NCBI GenBank assembly: GCA_026419785.1 | Contig: JAODTK010004998.1 | Span: 242,521-306,520, forward strand | Direction: 5' to 3' | From: Sclerodactyla briareus | Lineage: Eukaryota; Echinodermata; Holothuroidea; Dendrochirotida; Sclerodactylidae | Length of the DNA: 64,000 nt | Shown here: positions 57,313 to 64,000 of the stretch, piece after piece | Numbering within the stretch: position 1 is the stretch's first letter | Layout of the letters: each line of letters starts with the position of its first letter | Program-made: the position numbers and the translations under genes | Notes under the pieces: model-generated | Databases searched by the model: none | What the model was told of the DNA's origin: nothing | The model's input: only the letters and a program-made list of their open reading frames with translations

Positions 57313-58469
57313 ACAGTGTACCGTGCTAGTTGAAGTTCATGGATTTGACACTAATGAAGGAGCCTTTCCCAAATTTCAGACGTAAAAAAACCGTAACAGA
57401 GATAAAACGGCATGCGTTCCTGTTAAATTCCACTGACCGAACTCAGACTGCCCTGGGTCGAAGAGTCAACATATTCGTCAGAATAACTCAACAATCCTCA
57501 GACTTTTGTTTAATTTTGTCTAATCCCCATGGGTGATTGTCAGCCCTAATGCGGAAACGTTTACTCAGGACAGTCGATGGGTCACCCCGGGATGTTATAA
57601 CGACATCACCGGGATTTCACCTTCTGCTAGAACGACTTGCAATAATTCAAGGTCAACGGCGAGCACCCGCCCGTGCCGGCTGAGATTACCATTGAAGTTC
57701 ATTCAGGATCGACAACTGTTTGTCGCGTCTCTAGGTTGCATGACTATTTTGATTTTGCATTCACACAGTCAGGATGCAGAGAGCCTATTGGATGTATGAA
57801 TTAAACAATCGTTATTTTTTCCATTACCGTACGCACAATATTCTTCTTCATTAGCGTCTGAATAGTTCAATGCACCTGCTAATACGAAAACATATAATTC
57901 ATCTGGTATAACAAGGCCTCGCAGTATGTTTAGCTTTTCATGCTCTGACTCGTGAGTATGTGTATAACACTTAGGGTGAACACATGGCAAAACACCACTA
58001 ATTTGAGAGAATTCATATTATGTGCTTTTCGTACTGAGAATCCCCTTCCTATAGATTTTTCGAGAAAGGCTATTAAAACGTCACTCACCTTATGTTAAAA
58101 AATGAATAGGAATTTGACGAACAACGAAAAACACGTGAATTTTGGTCAAGTTGGTATTCCGTGTGTGATATCTCTAAAGAACGGGCACAAATATTCACTT
58201 CTCAGTTTTTATTCAAATATTGTTTCTTCTCCAGATAATTTGTAAATGCATTAACGGTTCGAAGGTCATACTCGGCTTCTTTATCATAAATCCTATCAAT
58301 TTTAGTAGTGGTGAGGTCACTGAGGTCATTCATATTTGTTTAGATCAAGGTCCGCCTGGTATGTGTCTTCTTCTTGTTCAGGAGAAGGTTGAAAGACTTC
58401 AAAGGTCAATAACGGACAAACCACGACATTCCTTGAGACACTAGAGTGACGAGGTACGTAATAGGACAG
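57313..58469. other. Unassigned sequence
   Basis: Plus-strand frames at 57330-57536 and 57533-57799 are contiguous but lack domains. No splice-supported exon was found. Confidence 0.4.
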
Positions 58470-58720
58470 AACAGTGAGGACGGAGTCCTCTGACTGCGCC
58501 CTGAAACCACACCAACCCAAGACTAAGACACAGAACTCAAAGAATTCTCCCACAATTCCTGAAAAACCGGTCAACTTAGCTTGTTCCTGCATGCTGGCCC
58601 CCACACCTGGACCAAACAACATCTGCGGGAAGGCTATTTCACTCGTTAATCACTCTTTTGCGAAAGGACTTCTTCCGAATGGTCTGGGCTATGTTGCTTA
58701 GAACTCTTGCTGCCTCTGAT
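58470..58720 (+). pseudogene. Possible LINE polymerase N-terminal fragment
   Basis: The frame contains APTPGPNNICGKAI followed by a segment with NHSFAKGLLP. This resembles the 'xAxGPDxIxGKxL…FNxSLxxGxxP' entry block of jockey/RTE-like reverse transcriptases. Only this block is seen and the likeness is modest. Confidence 0.38.
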
Positions 58721-59288
58721 ATAGAGTAGAATAAGTTCACGTTGAAATGGGGGGGGTGGGGCATTTTACCTAATCATGAAATGTATTTCTAATCGCTGGC
58801 GGCGACCACGGGGGAGGGGGGACATTTCCACCATTTTTTTAAAAATTTTGTTTTTTTTTGAGGGGGACCTGATATCAAATACACCCCCCCCCTCGTTATC
58901 TTCGCCTGTTGAAAATAATCCTAACGGTCCAAAGTGCAGTACGGTCATACACATGGCCTAACACATATTCTAATCAGATTGCCTAAATTTTATGTTGAGA
59001 ATACCTAAATGCAAAACATTTCGCGCTGCGCGCGCTTATTCTGCCCTTTCCGGTACATGCTTAAAACAGTAGGCCCCATGCACAATTATAGTAGATTTGG
59101 CGATTATGTTGTTTTTTTTCCATACTTGTCATGTATAAGGGCGGTGAACATACTGATGGGAAGGCCATGAGGTAGAATGGGGTTTGGGACACGATTCATG
59201 CCCACCCACCCCCCCCCCCACCAATGCTTGAATCCCAACGCCATTTCCTAACATGCACATTTACCGAAGTTAGTTATTCCAAAGAGAT
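58721..59288. repeat. G/C-tract and CGCGC fragment cluster
   Basis: G tract at about 58749-58758, G-rich and C-rich blocks at 58809-58890, CGCGCTGCGCGCGC at about 59020-59035, and a C tract at about 59207-59218. These are the same motifs as the repeats at 0.8-4.4 kb, here fragmented. Confidence 0.6.
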
Positions 59289-61230
59289 AGATCAGAGTGA
59301 GGGCGGCTCGGTATTGTGCAGCCAATTAAACGCGCGGTGCATGGTGGGAAATGCACCTAAAAGATCGAGTCGAAGCTAGCAGCCAATTACAATTGACTAT
59401 GTACGCTAGGCAACAACGGCAATTTTATCATCGGTATTTCGGGCATTCGTAAGTAATAGAAAAAATACATTCTCTTGGAAAATATGGAAAATACCCGAAG
59501 AATACAATATTAAGCTTTTGGACGGCAAAAATTCGGAGGATGACCCATCCCCCGAGTGAAATTATGTAAATGACAAAAACTAGTTGCACAAGATGGGCAC
59601 TACATACAGGCTGTACGGCAAGGAGTCTGTAAGTAGGCCTCACTAGCCAAAGGCGTATGTGCAACTGCCGACTGTGCTACGCGTACGGACCGAACTCGGG
59701 TTGGTAAACAGATTAATTCGGCACCGGTGATTGACTGGGAAAACTTTGAATTATTCGGAACAGTACGATGCCTAGCTCTCCAGCCAAACTGCAGAAACAG
59801 ACGTGTGACCTGGTACAGAGAATGCGGGGGTGAGTTTTCGCCGGTAGCTTATAGTGAGTGACAAAAGCTGAGGCCTATCTGTGACAATGATAGCGGGCTT
59901 TTACAAAATAAATAGAGAGGAGCCGATAGGTATCAGCCTGATTAGGTAATTTAAGGATTAATTAGGGTGGACTGGACTGACAAACTTCAATGAGTTTGTG
60001 TCAGCTGAGTATATTTTACAAAGAAAAATGTGTTCAAGATATGCTCGCCTCCACAACAAGGCGCCTCATGCTCAGGCACTGCATCAGCCATTTCATGCCA
60101 ACATGTTATTGTACTTCAGGAGACTGCAGCAAAAGGGTTCTTGATGACCTCTATGAACACATTTTTGACTGTGCTTCTGGCCTGCTGATTGTTACCAGTA
60201 TTTTTGTTGCGATCGAGACAACTGTCATCATGTGACATTATAAATCAAAATGGCACACCTGGCTGAATCAGTTCAACAGAACAAATACAGGATCAAACGT
60301 TGAGGGGAAGGAAAACTCTAAGCAAAAACGCGCTTCAAACATTGTGAAATCACAAGGTCATGCGCGGTTGGCTAAATTATGTCTAACATTCAGCACATGA
60401 ACAGATTCTTCTTGCTTGAACGTAGATGTATAGCGAGCCAGAACAACCTTTTTTATCTCAGGCATAAAGGCTACATACACTCTCAAGTTGTAGATTTATT
60501 TCTAAGAATAGTAGTACTATTTATTAACAGTAATTTGGCAGATGTTTGAAACTAGGAACTTGAGATGAAGATGGATATGGTTGATATTAATAATTATCTC
60601 AAAGAACATTGATTTCCTGAGACTTTAATGTGGAGCCATGTGTATGTGATTATGGTATATGTATGGGTTATGATAGGCATAAAGCTTACAAGCCCTTTGG
60701 TTTTCGTTTTTCGAGGAATGACTATTCGCTTTGGCCATATTCAAATAAATATTCAAGAAAAATCGGCTTTTGCTTCACGAAAATGGATTCACCCATGGAC
60801 CTTCAAATAGTATGATTTGGATTTTTAAAAAAAAATCCAAGATTATTATTCCAACCTGTCTACTTTAGTCCCATCTTTAACTCTATTAATGCAAATTAAG
60901 ATACTAGACTTAACCTCTTAATTTCTCTCCATATAATTTCCCTGTATAATTCATGCAGTGAAAATTTCCACCATAGTGGTCTAGTATTGGATATTATAGT
61001 CACTGTACCACTTACTATGTGACTAGTATTTCTTTCAATTGTATAACATGCAGGGATCTAGGTATATTTTGTTTACTATCTCATCTTAAGAAAGATGTTA
61101 AAGTACATTGTACCATAAATCACAACAGTGATCATCTTTTTGCAGTTCTGTATTCATTAATCAAGAAGAAAGTGTGTGGTATCTAAATATCTACAATCAC
61201 CTAATATACCAGAAAGCCAAAAGGCTTCTT
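59289..61230 (+). repeat. Large repeat, copy 2, left part
   Basis: It matches 35.53-36.73 kb in order: AAxCGCGCGGTGxATG, TTACGCTAG-like, TTTTGGACGGCAAAAATTC, GAGTCTGTAAGTAGGCCTCA, AAGGCGTATGTGCAACTGC, AATGTGTTCAAGATATGC, CTTAACCTCTxAATT and GTGAAAxTTTCCACCATA. About 500 bp near 60.25-60.85 kb is unmatched and may be an insertion. Confidence 0.87.
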
Positions 61231-62160
61231 AGTGCTCCTGAACGTTTCTGTCAACTCATAGCCAGACACACGGAGATAGTCCAGCTCATTATAGGCAACG
61301 TAACACCATTAAATGACCAAAGTTTCCTGTCTTAACCACCAAACTAATAGGATTTCCTGACCCTGGTAAGAAAGTACACATAAATTCAAAGGGTTTCAGA
61401 CTTTGAACTCTGGTAACCTTAGGTGACCTCCAACGTGACCCCAAAACAATAGGGTCATGTTTACTCCTCATGGGCAATACACAAACCCAGTATGAGCCTC
61501 ATTCAACCCCGACCTGTCACAAAAAACAATAGGGTTAACGTACTCACCAATCATAAGGAGATTCACACCAATTTCAACCTTATCAGACCTACCGGTTTGG
61601 ACTTATCGGTTTACACGTTTTCAGACCTTGACCTCGCTTGACCTAATATGACCTTCGCCCTGACCCCCAACCAATCGGGTTCATATACTATCATGGGGCC
61701 ACAAACATACCAAGTATGGAGCTTCCTTCCATCAAGGGTGGGGGCAAGTATCATGTTTTACAAGCCCAAAAATTGGCTCTAAAAACAGTATCAAATTTTC
61801 ACAAATTTTCCGTTCTTGACCAAAATTCACATCGACCTGAACCAAAAACAATAGGGTGCCTGTACCCATAAAAAAGCTTTACATCTAATTTCAAACTTGA
61901 TCAGACCAACCATTTCTGGACTCATAGTGGTTTACAAGGTTGGTTTTTCAGACTTTCTTGACCTTTGACACAGATGGACTCTCTGACCTGACCCCAAAAC
62001 AATAGGGTTCATGTACTATCATGGGGAACACACATGTAACAAGTATGAGCCGGACCTACCCAGATCTGATCAAGTTATCGTGTTGACAAGCTGGGCGTCA
62101 CACACCTACACCGACACACACACACAACACACACGAGTGACGGCAAGATTTCCTCTGACT
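61231..62160 (+). repeat. Diverged tandem repeat with TGACCT words and (AC)n end
   Basis: Units of about 200-300 bp contain GACCxGACCCC-AAAACAATAGGG, TTCATGTACTATCATGGG and CAAGTATGAGCC. TGACCT/TGACCC half-site words are abundant. It ends in CGACACACACACACAACACAC at about 62110. It interrupts the large repeat, because the copy at 36.73 kb runs straight from the left to the right part. Confidence 0.85.
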
Positions 62161-62640
62161 CGTCAAGGAATCAAAAGGATCACTTCACATGCTGCAAAAG
62201 CAGTCATCATGTTTTTAGTGTTTTCTAGAGGCCTTTGACTCCCGTCGCCACACTGCTCACAAAGTTCCTTAAAATGCATGGGATGCTTCCATAGTCAGAC
62301 AAGTTGATAAAGGTAAATTAACATTTATGACTGATCAAAGGAGGAAGAGAAGTGGCAGCAAGACGAAGTCCTAAGTAAGAAAGTGCTTGTAAACAGTTAA
62401 GACTTACAACAAACATGCTCAACCACTCTGCTCCAGTTTTGAAAATCAATGTTGTGTTTTTTTGTGGAATATTAATAGCCTATTACTGGGCGGCTGGCAC
62501 CTTGCAGCCTTGTTCAAGACATTTCATTCACGACTGATTAGATCACTATAGGCCGACAAGCGCGTCATGAAAACATTGCATTTGGTTGTATCTACAACTC
62601 GAAGTCTAGGGGCAACCTATTGATGTTGTACAGTGGCTGT
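62161..62640 (+). repeat. Large repeat, copy 2, right part
   Basis: It matches 36.74-37.16 kb: CACATGCTGxAAAAGCAGTCAT, TTTAGTGTTTTCTAGAGGCC, GATGCTTCCATAGTxCAGAC, ACTGATCAA, AGGCxGACAAGCGCGTCA and TCGAAGTCTAGGGG. Confidence 0.88.
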
Positions 62641-63229
62641 CCCACGGAGATAATGTCTTCCGCCCAGGTAATTTAGTCCTTAAAATAACACCTGACAAGA
62701 AGAACGTATATTGAAGGCTGGTTATTCTACTTTAATCCTTAATTGTTTTATAACAGAATGGCTTGCCAGCCGGCGGGTTCTTTAATAAAAAGTTGCAAGT
62801 ATCAACGGGAGACAACAGGGCAGGGGAGGGTGCACATCAGATGTAAGTTTAACGTGATTGACGTATGCACTATATTGGTGCAAGGCGGGACGAAACTTCT
62901 GAGACATGGAAGTTCGACAAAAAATTTGCAACAGAAAAACATATCTGAAATTGACAAAATTTTCTGCTGAATAATTGACTAGAATTTTCGAACCGGATTG
63001 CCCGAGAACTGCACACATTTTTTCCACGACAGTGATGTGTTCCAAGCAAATTTTCAAGATTGCGGGCAACCCAATTGGAAGTGTCCTCTATGGGCAGCGG
63101 AAGACCCTCTAAACTTGGGGTTTTAAGGTAAGAATGAAAACAGCGATGAAGATTGCAGGAATGGGAACTTCGATCAGTTTTTAGAAACACCCTTATGTCA
63201 TTTGTAACTGAGTTGCCACACTTGCCCAT
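62641..63229. other. Unassigned sequence
   Basis: The minus-strand frame of 119 codons at 62870-63229 overlaps the start of the tandem array and has no domain. Confidence 0.4.
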
Positions 63230-63900
63230 TGAAGCCAGGGAAGTGCCGCTTCTATGTTATCTTGGGGGGTCTGTAAGACGAAACATTCTTGAAAGCTGAC
63301 GCGTCAACTGATGGTTGGCGCGGATTGTAAGGAATAAAAAACATCAGTTCCTTCAAGAGCGTTCCTTGGAATGAAACTCGGATATAATGTCAATTTTAGG
63401 GGTTCTGTTTACTGCCCATACGGCCCGGGAAGTGTCATTTCCTTGCATCTAGGGGGAGGGGTATGGGAAAACAGGAAAAAATCTCGTACGTACGCGTCAC
63501 CGATGATCGACCGAATTGTAAGGAATGAACATCATTCAGTTTTTTCAAGAAACATTCCTTGAAAAAAATATTGAAAATTTTGTCATTGCCAATTCATGGG
63601 CCTCGCTTTCGGCCATACGACCGAGAAGAAGTCAGTGGCCATTCCCGCCAAATTGGGGGGTTGTAAAACGATTTTTTTTGTCTTGTAGGCTACGTTTCAA
63701 CCGATGATGGGCAGGACTTTTAAGAAATAGGCCAATATTCAGTTCGGTTCAAGAAATTTCTTGAAGTTAAAAATTTCGGAAATTTTCTTGCCAATTTCCC
63801 AATTTACTTACCTGCTTACTGCTATAGGCCCAGGACGTGTAGTTTCCTCGCGGTTTACAGTTTGGATTGTTTACAATGTTAGAGATCAATGTATATTGTT
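63230..63900 (+). repeat. ~195-bp tandem repeat at the right edge
   Basis: Units begin near 63233, 63423, 63619 and 63828, each with a GGCCCGGGAAGTGTxxTTTCC-like start. A GGGGG run follows in the first three. They then continue with a GACGCGTCAxCxGATGxT-like block, GATTGTAAGGAAT, and TCAGTTxxTTCAAGAAAxxTTCCTTGAA. Copies are diverged. The array may continue beyond the window. Confidence 0.82.
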
Positions 63901-64000
63901 CAACTTCACAGAGTCTACCTTCATTGGGTTGCCTCAAGTGTTGCAATTCTATGTCATTCTTCCGTTCATTACCGTTTGTGTACATATTATGTATCCATAT

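Noticed and set aside
1-64000. CRISPR arrays, operons, phage or plasmid features
   Set aside because: No regular short repeats with unique spacers, no long uninterrupted bacterial genes, no ribosome-binding pattern. The DNA is eukaryotic.

Overview
The window is nuclear DNA of an animal, most likely a marine invertebrate and plausibly an invertebrate deuterostome (echinoderm or hemichordate type). Reasons: AT-rich intergenic DNA, exons with GT/AG borders, tRNA-derived SINEs, CR1/L2-type LINE relics, C2H2 zinc-finger arrays, long C/G homopolymers, microsatellites, and frequent TAGGCCTA-like words. The species assignment is inference. No bacterial-style gene organisation, rRNA, functional tRNA, CRISPR array or intact virus is visible. 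Several domains are recognisable only when single-base slips are allowed, often next to homopolymers. The assembly therefore looks like lightly polished long-read sequence, and some 'pseudogenes' may be intact in the animal.

Layout. 0-5.9 kb: interspersed repeats (a CGCGC-hairpin family, adjacent G/C hairpins, two (TA)n tracts). 5.9-20.4 kb: the best gene in the window, a plus-strand cell-surface protein gene. It has a sushi (CCP)-like exon (5927-6104), a transmembrane exon (14000-14087) and two terminal exons that both fit the reading phase of that transmembrane exon. One (15083-15420) adds a second hydrophobic segment and a short Tyr-rich tail. The other (19593-20169) gives a proline- and tyrosine-rich tail followed by AATAAA. 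The introns hold a LINE relic, duplicated segments and unassigned open frames. 20.8-26 kb: tandem repeats, a long polypyrimidine tract and a diverged satellite. 26.7-32.3 kb: two related minus-strand C2H2 zinc-finger arrays with a minus-strand LINE 3' part between them. 35.5-37.2 kb: the first copy of a large repeat that returns at 59.3-62.6 kb.

38-51 kb: microsatellites, many C/G tracts, four SINE copies or heads, and two speculative exons (a cupredoxin-like terminal exon at 41.4 kb and a minus-strand open frame at 42.4-42.7 kb). 51-59 kb: more repeats, two or three LINE reverse-transcriptase relics, and a pair of inverted-terminal elements rich in a GGGGTTCAACCCC-type palindrome. 59.3-64 kb: the second large repeat copy, interrupted by an array of TGACCT-type words, then a ~195-bp tandem repeat at the right edge.

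I see no operon-like functional system. The strongest biological story is the sushi/transmembrane gene with phase-compatible alternative tails. The rest is mainly repeat architecture.
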